DNA of 64,000 bases, from assembly GCF_029626105.1 (NCBI RefSeq), contig NZ_JARUBH010000009.1, forward strand, positions 1,426,001-1,490,000. The letters are read 5' to 3'. This DNA comes from Solwaraspora sp. WMMD792 (lineage in GTDB: Bacteria > Actinomycetota > Actinomycetes > Mycobacteriales > Micromonosporaceae). The notes under the pieces were generated by a model. That model searched no databases. It saw only the letters and a program-made list of their open reading frames with translations, and was not told where the DNA came from. This document shows positions 7,171 through 15,607 of this stretch, one piece after another; the first letter of the stretch is position 1, and each line of letters starts with the position of its first letter. The position numbers and the translations under genes are program-made.

Positions 7171-7773
7171 CTATCCGACTGCGGCCGACCGGCGCGAGTG
7201 ATCCCGGGCGTGTTCCAGCAGCTTCACCAGGACCTCCTTGCCGGACTGCCGTTGCCGGGCGTCGCAGAGCACCACCGGCACGTCCGGATCGAGGTTCAGC
7301 GCCAACTGGACCTCGCCGAGCGCGTACTGCCGGGCACCGTCGAAGCAGTTGACCGCGACGATGAACGGGGTGCCCCGCTGCTCAAAGTAGTCGATGGACG
7401 GAAAGCAGTCGGCCAGCCGCCGGGTATCGGCGAGAACCACCGCACCGAGCGCGCCCATCGCGAGCTCGTCCCAGACGAAGAGGAAGCGCTCCTGGCCGGG
7501 GGTGCCGAACAGGTAGAGAACCAGGTCCTCGCTGATGGTGATTCGGCCGAAGTCCATCGCCACCGTGGTGGTGGACTTCTCCTCCACGCCGGAGACGTCG
7601 TCGACGGCGACCCCGACCTCGGTGAGCAGTTCCTCGGTGCGCAGTGGCCGGGTTTCGCTGACCGAACCGACCAGGGTCGTCTTGCCCACCCCGAAACCGC
7701 CGGCGATGAGCACCTTCACCGCGGTCGGCGCGATCGGCCTGGTGCCGGCCGGGTCAGAGCGCTCGTAGTCCAT
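7171..7773 (-). CDS. Conservon GTPase, CvnD-like
   Basis: 200 residues with a P-loop (IAGGFGVGKTTLVGSVSE, residues 23-40), a DxxG-type switch (LFGTPGQERFLFVWDEL) and a VNCFDG base-recognition segment. This is the small Ras-like ATP/GTP-binding protein that ends actinomycete conservons. In Streptomyces such modules form membrane-associated complexes with the kinase, roadblock and DUF742 partners and affect development and metabolism. The start overlaps the DUF742 gene by 20 bases, which implies coupled translation. Confidence 0.92.
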   Translation of the reverse strand: MDYERSDPAGTRPIAPTAVKVLIAGGFGVGKTTLVGSVSETRPLRTEELLTEVGVAVDDVSGVEEKSTTTVAMDFGRITISEDLVLYLFGTPGQERFLFVWDELAMGALGAVVLADTRRLADCFPSIDYFEQRGTPFIVAVNCFDGARQYALGEVQLALNLDPDVPVVLCDARQRQSGKEVLVKLLEHARDHSRRSAAVG

Positions 7774-8140
7774 TGATAACCGCCTCGAATACGCTGTCGT
7801 CAGTCGGGTTCGACGCCGAACGGGGTTCCTGTACCTCGACCAGTGCGTGTTCGAGCAGGTCGCCGAGGAGGACCCGGACGGTGCCGAGGGGCAGATCCAG
7901 GTAGGCCGCGACCTCGGCCACCGACAGCGGCTCGCGGCAGCGGTCCAGGATCGCCAGGTGCTCCGGGCCGAGACCGGCTTCCCCCGGTGGGGTCCGTGGC
8001 CTGGCCAGCACCAACGAGATGAGGTCGAACCGGCCGCGGCGTGGCCGGGTGCGGCCGCCGGTCATCGCGTACGGCCGGACCACCGGCCCGGCGTGGTCGT
8101 CGATCCACCGGTCCTCACCGGATTCGTCGGACTGGCTCAT
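7754..8140 (-). CDS. Conservon DUF742 protein, CvnC-like
   Basis: 128 residues. The central and C-terminal part is a DUF742 winged-helix-like domain (RPYAMTGGRTRPR, then CREPLSVAEVAAYLDLPLG, then VRVLLGDLLEHALV). It is the third gene of the kinase-roadblock-DUF742-GTPase operon. It lies 10 bases after the roadblock gene and overlaps the GTPase gene. It is thought to bridge the other partners; direct DNA binding is not established for this family. Confidence 0.9.
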   Translation of the reverse strand: MSQSDESGEDRWIDDHAGPVVRPYAMTGGRTRPRRGRFDLISLVLARPRTPPGEAGLGPEHLAILDRCREPLSVAEVAAYLDLPLGTVRVLLGDLLEHALVEVQEPRSASNPTDDSVFEAVINGLRAL

Positions 8141-8150
8141 CGTCGCCGGG

Positions 8151-8567
8151 TCACTTCTCTGTGTGGATCTCGGCCGGGCGGGTGCGGGAGGCCAGGTACT
8201 TGCCGGCCCTGGTCACCAGCATCGCCATCTCGTAGGCGATCAGTCCCACGTCGGTCTCCTCGCTGGCCAGTACGGCGAGACAGGCACCATGCCCGGCCGC
8301 CGTGACGAACAGGAACGAGGACTCCATCTCGATGATGGTCTGTCGTACCGGTCCACCGCGGAACCGTTTGCCGGCGCCGCGGGCGAGGCTCTGGATTCCG
8401 GCGGCCAGTGCTGCGAGGTGCTCGCCGTCGTCGCGTCCCAGGCCGGCCGAGGCGGCCATCAACAGGCCGTCCACGGAAAGCACGATCGCATGCTCGGCCT
8501 GCTTGACCCGACCGACCAGATCGTCGAGCAACCAGGTGAGGTCCGCGATCGAGGCGGTCTGCTGCAT
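8151..8567 (-). CDS. Conservon roadblock/LC7 protein, CvnB-like
   Basis: 138 residues covering one roadblock/LC7 domain: LTWLLDDLVGRVKQAEHAIV, then LLMAASAGLGRDDGEHLAAL, then SSFLFVTAAGHGACLAVLAS. Such proteins act as GTPase regulators or scaffolds for the CvnD-type GTPase. It is the second gene of the conservon, 39 bases after the kinase gene. Confidence 0.92.
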   Translation of the reverse strand: MQQTASIADLTWLLDDLVGRVKQAEHAIVLSVDGLLMAASAGLGRDDGEHLAALAAGIQSLARGAGKRFRGGPVRQTIIEMESSFLFVTAAGHGACLAVLASEETDVGLIAYEMAMLVTRAGKYLASRTRPAEIHTEK

Positions 8568-8606
8568 CAGTGGTTCTCCTGTTCGTGCCAGCCCTAGCGC
8601 TGAGGC

Positions 8607-11150
8607 TCACGCCGATGGTGGGTTCCGGTCGTCGCTGACCGGTGCGGTGGCCGGTGACTGTCGTTGCGGCGCCGCCGCAGAGTCCTCGGGCGGCGGCGCG
8701 TCGGGCAGTCGCGCCGCGTCCGACCGACCTTGCCTCGTACCGCTCTGGTATGCGCTCATCATCCGCAGTACCTGCTCGGCCGGGCGGGCAGGGGGATCGG
8801 CCGGTTCGCCGTCCGGGTGCCTGTCCCGCTGCGGCGACCTGTCGGGCCGGTTCGCACCCGGTCCACCGGCGGACCCGGCGGCTGCGGAGCGTACCCGGAC
8901 CGGTAGCCCGGACGGGGTGTACGTCGAGGTGTGTGGCCCGGCTGGCGGGGCGGCCCGGACGCGGTCAGGCTGGGACTCGGGCTCCACCGGCCCGGCCGGA
9001 CGTCCCGCCGAGGCGGCCGTCTCCGTTGTCGGTGCGGTTGGCGGTGTCGCCCCGGTCGCCGTCGCCGGTGTGTCGCCGTCCGGTGCCGGGACGGGCTCGG
9101 AGCGGGCGGTGGCGGCCACCGGGGCGACCGCCCGCACGGTGGAACGCCGCTCGACGGCCCGACCCGGGCCGGCTGCGGCCGCCAGGGGCAGCGTCTCGAC
9201 GGTGTCGGACGCAGCAGGCACCGCCGCCGGGAGCCGGCCGCTGGAGCGCAGATCCGGGTCGGTGGCTTCGTCGCCCGGCACCACCAGTTCCCGTGGGATC
9301 AGCACGACAGCGGTGGATCCGCCGTACGGCGACTCCTTCAGGTGCACCCGGATGCCGGTGCGTTCGGTCAGCCGGCTGACTACGTACAGGCCGAGCCGGA
9401 CGGTGCTGGACAACCGGAACTCCGGATGCTCGGTGATCCGTTCGTTTGCGGCGGCCCGCTCGTCGTCGCTCATGCCCAGCCCGCGGTCCTCGATCTCCAG
9501 CACGTAGCCGTTGGCGACGAACTGTCCCTTGACCTGGACGGTGGTGTGCGGCGGGGAGAACGACAACGCGTTCTCGATGAGTTCGGCGAGCAGGTGGATC
9601 ACGTCGGCGACGGCCCGGCCGGCCAACGAGACCTGCCCGATCGGAGCGACGGTCACCCGGGTGTAGTCCTCGACCTCGGCGATGGCACCCCGGACTACGT
9701 CCACCATCGGCACGTCGCGGCGCCAGGTCCGGCCGGGGGTCGAGCCGGAGAGCACGATCAGATTCTCCGCGTTGCGCCGCATCCGGGTGGCCAGGTGGTC
9801 GACCCGGAAGAGCTCCTCCAGCTTGTCCGCGTCCTCCTCCCGGCGTTCCATCGAGTCGAGCAGGGTGAGCTGCCGGTGGACCAGTGCCTGGGTCCGGCGG
9901 GCCAGGCTGAGGAACACGTCGCGGACGCTGCGCCGCAGCTCGGCCTGTTCCACGGCGGTGCGCACGGCGGTTTCCTGCACCCGGTTGAACGCGCGGCCCA
10001 CTTGCCCGATCTCGTCGTTGCCGAACTCCAGCGGCGGTGCCTCGGCCGCCACGTCGACCTCCTCGCCCCGGCCGAGCCGGTCGACCACGCCCGGCAGCCG
10101 CTCCTCAGCCAGCCGGTGCGCCGCGTCCCGGAGCCGTTCGAGCTGGGCGACGATCGCCCGCGCGGTGGTGATCGACATGATGATCGACGCGACGACCGCG
10201 AGCATGCCGAGACCGGCCGCGAGTAGCAGCCGGAGCAGTACCAGCAGGGCCACCGGCACGGCCCGGTCGACGAGGTCGTCGCCGCCGGCCAGCACGATCG
10301 TGTGTAGATCGGACATGGTCGTGTCGGCCGCGGGCCGCCACTGCGCCTCGGTCAACGGTGCCGACGAGGAGGACGGCCCGCTCGCGACGATCCGCTGCTG
10401 CGCGTTCCGGAAACGTTCGTAGCTGTCGCTGTCGACCAGTTCCGCGTACCGGGCCCGGTCCGGTTCCGGCAGTTTCACCACGGTGGCGTCGACGAGGAAT
10501 TCCTGTGCGCCGACCAGCTGTACGAACCGGGTGTGCTCGGCTGCGGTGAACCGCTTCGCGACGATCACACCGGCGATCAGCGCATCCTGCTGGGCGACCA
10601 GTTCCTGGCTCCGGTTGAGATCGGTCAGGGTCGCCGTGTCGTCGGCGATGTCGCGTTCGTCGAGGTTGCCCAGCGCACCGAACAGTTGGAAGAACGCGGC
10701 GATCGTGTTGGTGTAGGCCTCGTGTGCGCTGCCCCGGTCGACTTCCCGTGCCTCGACGGCGTCGCGGGTGACGCGCAGCTCGGTCAGCCACCGCACGGTG
10801 TCGGCGACCTGCTGTTCCAGCTCGGCGCCGGCCGCGAGGTCCGCCCACCAGTGCTGGGCGGATGCCTGGAATTCGTCCGCGAGCCGTTCGTTCGCCTCAC
10901 GCAGCTCGACCAGTTCGCTGCGGCGTTCGTCGGTCGGCCCGGCCAGGTATTCCATCGCCAGGCGCCGCTCGGACTGCAGCCCGAGCAGCAGCGGCTCGCT
11001 CGGCTGGTAGATCTGGCTGTCGTAGGTCTGCACCCACAACAAATTCAGGCCGTCGCGCAGGGTCACCCATGCGGCGAATGCCCACAGCGCGCTGAGTGAC
11101 AGCAGCAGCGCGACAATCTTGGTACGCAGGTGAAATCCGCGTGACACCAT
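8607..11150 (-). CDS. Conservon sensor histidine kinase, CvnA-like
   Basis: 847 residues. TM1 is at about 11-31, followed by a large extracytoplasmic sensor region (about 32-300) of the nitrate/nitrite-sensing (NIT) type. TM2 is at about 305-330, then a HAMP linker (VAQLERLRDAAHRLAEERLP). A dimerisation segment with SLARRTQALVHRQLTLLDSM leads to a HATPase domain with N (LAELIENALSFSPPH) and G (EDRGLGMSDDE, SSTVRLGLYVVSRL) boxes. The last 200 residues are Pro/Ala/Thr-rich and disordered. It is the first gene of the conservon, 134 bases after the diterpene cyclase gene in the same direction. The usual response regulator is absent; signalling probably goes through the GTPase module. Confidence 0.92.
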   Translation of the reverse strand: MVSRGFHLRTKIVALLLSLSALWAFAAWVTLRDGLNLLWVQTYDSQIYQPSEPLLLGLQSERRLAMEYLAGPTDERRSELVELREANERLADEFQASAQHWWADLAAGAELEQQVADTVRWLTELRVTRDAVEAREVDRGSAHEAYTNTIAAFFQLFGALGNLDERDIADDTATLTDLNRSQELVAQQDALIAGVIVAKRFTAAEHTRFVQLVGAQEFLVDATVVKLPEPDRARYAELVDSDSYERFRNAQQRIVASGPSSSSAPLTEAQWRPAADTTMSDLHTIVLAGGDDLVDRAVPVALLVLLRLLLAAGLGMLAVVASIIMSITTARAIVAQLERLRDAAHRLAEERLPGVVDRLGRGEEVDVAAEAPPLEFGNDEIGQVGRAFNRVQETAVRTAVEQAELRRSVRDVFLSLARRTQALVHRQLTLLDSMERREEDADKLEELFRVDHLATRMRRNAENLIVLSGSTPGRTWRRDVPMVDVVRGAIAEVEDYTRVTVAPIGQVSLAGRAVADVIHLLAELIENALSFSPPHTTVQVKGQFVANGYVLEIEDRGLGMSDDERAAANERITEHPEFRLSSTVRLGLYVVSRLTERTGIRVHLKESPYGGSTAVVLIPRELVVPGDEATDPDLRSSGRLPAAVPAASDTVETLPLAAAAGPGRAVERRSTVRAVAPVAATARSEPVPAPDGDTPATATGATPPTAPTTETAASAGRPAGPVEPESQPDRVRAAPPAGPHTSTYTPSGLPVRVRSAAAGSAGGPGANRPDRSPQRDRHPDGEPADPPARPAEQVLRMMSAYQSGTRQGRSDAARLPDAPPPEDSAAAPQRQSPATAPVSDDRNPPSA

Positions 11151-11284
11151 TACACCGTCCCCGGCCTGACCTGCGAATGTCTCGTCATCTGCCTGCTACT
11201 CCTGGCCGTACATACGCGGACTGCGCCGCGCCTGTTCATGAGCGCATGGGCACGGCGCACGCTAGCAGCGTCGCGGTCCGGTGC

Positions 11285-13048
11285 TCAAGCGTGCCTGTTG
11301 ACGCCGGTGACGCGTGCCCGGTGAGCGAGTTTGCCGGCGGCCACGATCTCTGCCGCGACCACTGTGATCGGTTGGTAGAGGTCCTTGTCGTGCCAGAGGG
11401 CCGGCCCCTGGTCGGCGGTGGACGGTACGAGATGGGCGGCACCCCGGCGGGCGGCCCTCAGCATCCGGTCGCTGGGCGGGTCGGTGGTGGCGAGCAGGAT
11501 CCGTACCGCGTACGCGGTCTCTTCGGCGGTGCCGTGCCAGCACCCCCAGGAGCCGTCTGGCCGTTGGGTACGCAGCACCCAGTCCACCGCCCGCAGCACG
11601 GCGGCTGCCGGCCGGGCCCCGGTGCCGGCGGCGGACAACGCCAACGCGCAGGCGGCGGTCGCGTAGTACGGCGAGGCGTGCCAGCGGTCCTGCCAGGAGC
11701 CGTCGGGTTGCTGCTGGTCGCACAGCCAGGTGCTGATCGACCGGCGGAGTACATCCAGGTCGGCGGCGCGCCGGCCACCCCCGACCGCCTGGAGGGTGTC
11801 GAGGGCGTGCGCGTTGGTGGTCACCGAGGCGCCGTCCTCACCCGGCCAGGTGGCGATGTGGTCGCCGGCCCGGAAGCCGAGCAGCACCGCCGGATCGGCT
11901 GGCTGTCCGAGCAGCGCGAGACAGTGCAGGACCACGGCGGTGGTGTCGGCGTCCGGCGGCAGGCCCGCCCCGGTCGCCGCTCCGGCCGGGGTGAGCGCCG
12001 CACGCAGGGATCCAGGTAGTTCGGGCGGCACCAGCATGGCGACGTCGGCGCGCAGCAGGGTGGTCAGGGCCCAGGCCCGCTCGAACACGGCGACGGGCGT
12101 GGCACACGGCACCGGACCGTGGTGTTCGCGTACCACCGTTTCCAGGTAGTGGCGCGCGGGCGCCGGGTCGACCTCGGTGCGGATCGGGTCGATGGTGGCG
12201 AGCCAGGCTGCGGTGGCGGCCGGCGAACCGCCGACCGTGCCGGCCCGTTGGCCCGTCCCGGACCCCGCGAGTGGGTGGGCCGGCACGGGCGCCACCGCTG
12301 GACGGCTCTGCGGCGCCGCCTGGTGGGCGAAGGTCTCGTACGCGTGCAGCAGCTTCGTCGGCACCGGCCGGCCACCGGCGGACAGCCGGCGTACCGCGTC
12401 GAGCCGGCCGGAGTCGAGTTCACCCCGCAGCCGTAGTAGGGCGTCGGGTGCCGGGTCGTTCGCGGGCGGGCCGGGGCGGTGCCGTAGCCGTTGGTTGATC
12501 CGGTCGACCAGCGCCGGCACGATCAGGTCGGCGGCGGGGGTGTCGGGCAGTGTTCCGCCGGTCGTCGCGGCGAGGATCCGGTGCGCGGCGGTCAGCCCTC
12601 GCATCGTCGCGTCGGGCAGCCGCGTGGCAGTGGGCAGCGACTTGGCGGTGGGCAGCTGAGTGGCTTCGGGCAGTGGCGCGGCGGTGGACCGGACCGCCGT
12701 CGGTACGGCCGCGACGCCGAGCAGCGCCTCGACGGCGCTCAACGTCGGGACCAGCGCGTAGCCGCCCGGACCGCCCCAGCTGCCGTCCGGCTGCTGGCTG
12801 GCCAGCAGATGACGCACCCGGGCCCGGTGCCCGGTCAGCCAGGGGGCGAGGCTGACCAGTCGGGCGGTCTCGTAGACGGAGACGTCGGTGTGGCCCCAGG
12901 GCTGACCGGGCAGCCGATCCACGATCTCCTGCGCGGCCCGGTCCCAGCTGTCCGTGACGGGGCCGACGTACCGTCGGGCACGACCCGGGACCGGGTCGGT
13001 CGTGGCGGGCCCGCCACTGGGCGCGGCCCGGCTTCCGGTGACCGTCAC
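11285..13048 (-). CDS. Class II (protonation-initiated) diterpene cyclase
   Basis: 587 residues from a GTG overlapping the stop of the class I synthase gene (GTGA). Alpha-barrel cyclase repeats include QQPDGSWGGPGGYALVPTL, QQPDGSWQDRW and QRPDGSWGCWHG. The catalytic acid motif is D366-A-D-T-T, the DxDTT variant of DxDD in which the middle Asp protonates the terminal alkene of geranylgeranyl diphosphate. No class I DDxxD is present. The likely product is a copalyl- or halimadienyl-type diphosphate for the adjacent class I enzyme. A four-copy 18-base repeat encodes an LPxAxx insertion in the N-terminal half. Product identity cannot be read from sequence. Confidence 0.86.
   Translation of the reverse strand: MTVTGSRAAPSGGPATTDPVPGRARRYVGPVTDSWDRAAQEIVDRLPGQPWGHTDVSVYETARLVSLAPWLTGHRARVRHLLASQQPDGSWGGPGGYALVPTLSAVEALLGVAAVPTAVRSTAAPLPEATQLPTAKSLPTATRLPDATMRGLTAAHRILAATTGGTLPDTPAADLIVPALVDRINQRLRHRPGPPANDPAPDALLRLRGELDSGRLDAVRRLSAGGRPVPTKLLHAYETFAHQAAPQSRPAVAPVPAHPLAGSGTGQRAGTVGGSPAATAAWLATIDPIRTEVDPAPARHYLETVVREHHGPVPCATPVAVFERAWALTTLLRADVAMLVPPELPGSLRAALTPAGAATGAGLPPDADTTAVVLHCLALLGQPADPAVLLGFRAGDHIATWPGEDGASVTTNAHALDTLQAVGGGRRAADLDVLRRSISTWLCDQQQPDGSWQDRWHASPYYATAACALALSAAGTGARPAAAVLRAVDWVLRTQRPDGSWGCWHGTAEETAYAVRILLATTDPPSDRMLRAARRGAAHLVPSTADQGPALWHDKDLYQPITVVAAEIVAAGKLAHRARVTGVNRHA
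12602..12673 (-). repeat. In-frame minisatellite, 4 x 18 bases, in the cyclase gene
   Basis: Four consecutive 18-base units each begin CTGCCC on the coding strand and encode LPEATQ, LPTAKS, LPTATR and LPDATM. Unit boundaries are at 12602, 12620, 12638 and 12656. It adds a Pro/Thr-rich segment that the family does not need, so copy number may vary between strains. Confidence 0.9.
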
Positions 13049-13953
13049 AGCTCGCCCCAGAAATCGGTGACCCGGTAGAAGCCGCTGGTGTACCCCAGCT
13101 GCCGGGACAGGTAGGCGGCCTGGTTGGGGCAGCGGATCTCCAACGGCCGCAGCAGGTCGCGACACCGGTCCACCAGATGTCCGATCTGGTCCTCCACGAC
13201 ACCCCGGTCGGCGGTCAGCAGCAGCGCGTTGAGGTCACCCCAGGTGGTGTCCCGCTTGATCGAGGCGAGGTCGTTGACCAGTCGGAGCACCCGCTGCACC
13301 TCCCGACTGACGGTGATCAGCTCGGTCAGGTGCGCGAGCGTCGGGCCGTCGCCCAGACGCAGCCAGTGCGTCACGTTGACGAAGGTCGACCCGAAGTTGT
13401 CGGCGTTGTCGAGGTAGTCGGCGAAGGTCGGGCCGGCTTCCGCCGGGGCGGCACGGCGGGCCGCCTTCCACCGCCATTCCCGGTGCATGGCGGTGAGCGT
13501 CCGGTCCAGCTCGGCCCACCAGCGGTCCCGTCGGGCGGCGAAGGCGGGTGCCTGGTCGAGTTCGGCGACGATGTCGGCGAGGAACCGGCCGAGTTCGTCG
13601 TCGGGTCCGGCCGCGGTGCCGTGCGCCACCGCACGGCACCGGTCGACGAGGGCGACGATCTCGTCGTCGGTCGTGGCCCGGTAGTCGATCAACCAGTCGG
13701 CGGCGAACACCCACAGCGCGGCCCGGTTGGCCAGCCGTAGCTGCTCCGGGGTGCACCAGGGCGCGGCGAACGCGGTGGCCAGCGAGATCGCGGCGCTGAC
13801 CGCCGGGTCGAACGGGCGGGCCGGGAACAGACCGGGGTAGGCCCGGGTGTGTTCAGCCAGGTCACGCTGACCGTGGATCGCGATCGCGCAGATCCGGCCG
13901 TTCTCGGCCGCGCTCTGCAGGTTCGCCGCGGCCGATGAGGACACCGTGTGCAT
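13045..13953 (-). CDS. Class I terpene synthase
   Basis: 302 residues. The first metal motif is D86-W-L-I-D90 (DxxxD) instead of DDxxD. The second is N227-D-L-A-S231-I-K-R-D235, an NSE-type triad ending in Asp. The surrounding helices (RAALWVFAADWLIDYRA, LRLVNDLASIKRD) fit the class I fold. It should ionise the bicyclic diphosphate made by the neighbouring class II cyclase. The start ATG shares one base with the P450 stop (TGATG), and its stop overlaps the class II start, so the three genes are translationally coupled. Confidence 0.85.
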   Translation of the reverse strand: MHTVSSSAAANLQSAAENGRICAIAIHGQRDLAEHTRAYPGLFPARPFDPAVSAAISLATAFAAPWCTPEQLRLANRAALWVFAADWLIDYRATTDDEIVALVDRCRAVAHGTAAGPDDELGRFLADIVAELDQAPAFAARRDRWWAELDRTLTAMHREWRWKAARRAAPAEAGPTFADYLDNADNFGSTFVNVTHWLRLGDGPTLAHLTELITVSREVQRVLRLVNDLASIKRDTTWGDLNALLLTADRGVVEDQIGHLVDRCRDLLRPLEIRCPNQAAYLSRQLGYTSGFYRVTDFWGEL

Positions 13954-15374
13954 CAGACCGTCCGGGAGAGGGTGGCCGGTTCGATCCGGACCCGCACCGG
14001 GGCGTCGGTCCGTACCGACGCACCGGCCTGCGGCGTGGGTAGCCGGCCGTCCGTCACCCGCACCCGGAACCGGCTCAGGATCGTGGCGACGATCAGCGAC
14101 GCCTCCAGGTAGAACAGATACTGGCCGAGGCACTGGTGCGGCCCGCCGCCGAACGGGAAGTGGGCGTACCGCTGCCGGCGCCGTGCCGCCGCCGACGGAC
14201 CGGTGCCGGGGTCTTCCGTACCGTCGGGGTCGAACCGGTCGGGGTCGAACCGCTCCGGGTCCGGCCAGACCGTGGGCAGCCGGTGGGTCAGGTACGGGCT
14301 CGCCACCAGTTGCGCGCCCGCCTCGATGCGGACCCCGTCGATCACGTCGGCGGCGAGCGCGGTACGTGGGATCAGCCAGGCCACCGGGTACAGCCGCAGC
14401 AGCTCGTCCAGCACCATCCGGGTGTAGCGCAGCCGGGGCAGGTGGTCGCGGCGGACCGGTCCGGCGCCGACCACCTCGTCGATCTCCCGCTGCAGCCGGT
14501 CGGCGACCGCCGGGAGGCGGTGCAGTAGCGGCCAGAGCCAGGTCAGTACGCCGTAGGTGGTTTCGGTGCTGGTGGCGAACATGGCCACCGTGTCGTTGCG
14601 GATCTGCGCCTCGTCGAAGGCCCGGCCGTGACGGTCGCGGGCCCGGACCAGGGTCCCGACGACGTCGTCGGTGTCGTCGCCGTCGGCCCGGGCCTGTCGT
14701 ACCACCGGCAGCACGATGTCGTCGATGGTCCGTACGGCCTGACGGAACGCGCGGTCGCGGGGCAGCGGGACCGAGTTTGGCACGAACGGCAGGAGCAGCC
14801 TCGGCAGTACGGCGGTGGCGATGGTGTCCTGGGCTGCGGCGATCCGCAGCGCCTGGTCGGTGGTGAACCGGTCGGCGAACATGACCCGGACGATGGCGCG
14901 GCAGACCAGCCGGGCCAGTTCGGCGCCGATGTCGACGGTGTGTCCGTGCCGGGCCGCGTCGGCCAGCGGCCCGGTCGCGTCCGCGATCGCCGTGGCCAGG
15001 TCGTCGGTGAGGGCGTCCAGCCGTCGTGCGGTGAACAGCGGCTGCAGTGTACGGCGGCTGTCCGACCAGACCGGACCCTCGCTGAGGATGCCGTCGCCGA
15101 ACAATCGCAGGATGGGCCGCCAGAGCAGGCCCCGGCCGTCGCGCAGGTAGTTGGTCGCGTTGTCCCGCAGCACGTGCGCCACCTGGGCGGGATCACTGAC
15201 CAGGTAGAGCCGGGCCGGTCCGGCGGACAGCCGGACGATGCCGCCGTCGGCGTCGGTGGCGAGCCCGACGAGGGTCCGCAGCGGGTCGCGGACCAGACCA
15301 GGCAGGACGCGTAGCGCCGCGACCGGACGCATCGGGGCGGGAGAGGCACCCGGTCGGGGTGTCGGACCCGTCAT
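13953..15374 (-). CDS. Cytochrome P450
   Basis: 473 residues. The haem loop is FPFGGGPHQCLGQYL with the axial Cys at 415. The I-helix segment is FATSTETTYGVL, the ExxR motif is in DELLRLYP, and the PERF region is WPDPERFDPDRF. There is no N-terminal membrane anchor, so it is a soluble bacterial P450. As first gene of the P450-class I-class II operon it probably oxidises the diterpene skeleton. No ferredoxin is encoded beside it; the one at 4157 could serve but is distant. The start at 15374 is preferred because the upstream extension has no P450 features. Confidence 0.93.
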   Translation of the reverse strand: MTGPTPRPGASPAPMRPVAALRVLPGLVRDPLRTLVGLATDADGGIVRLSAGPARLYLVSDPAQVAHVLRDNATNYLRDGRGLLWRPILRLFGDGILSEGPVWSDSRRTLQPLFTARRLDALTDDLATAIADATGPLADAARHGHTVDIGAELARLVCRAIVRVMFADRFTTDQALRIAAAQDTIATAVLPRLLLPFVPNSVPLPRDRAFRQAVRTIDDIVLPVVRQARADGDDTDDVVGTLVRARDRHGRAFDEAQIRNDTVAMFATSTETTYGVLTWLWPLLHRLPAVADRLQREIDEVVGAGPVRRDHLPRLRYTRMVLDELLRLYPVAWLIPRTALAADVIDGVRIEAGAQLVASPYLTHRLPTVWPDPERFDPDRFDPDGTEDPGTGPSAAARRRQRYAHFPFGGGPHQCLGQYLFYLEASLIVATILSRFRVRVTDGRLPTPQAGASVRTDAPVRVRIEPATLSRTV

Positions 15375-15607
15375 GCGATCACCCTGCACACGATCTCCGT
15401 TCCGCCACCTGACCGCAGGGTCCACCGGGTCGATTGGTGACTGATTGAAAGCAAAGGACGACGTTCGGCTGATCATGCCATGATGAACACGGCCAATCTA
15501 GGTTCATAGATGTTAAGTTCTCCTTTGGTGCGCACACCTTTCCGCGCGCCAGCCGTACGGTCGTCTGTGCCGGCATTCGACATGGCCTGGTGTGGTATGA
15601 GTGCACG

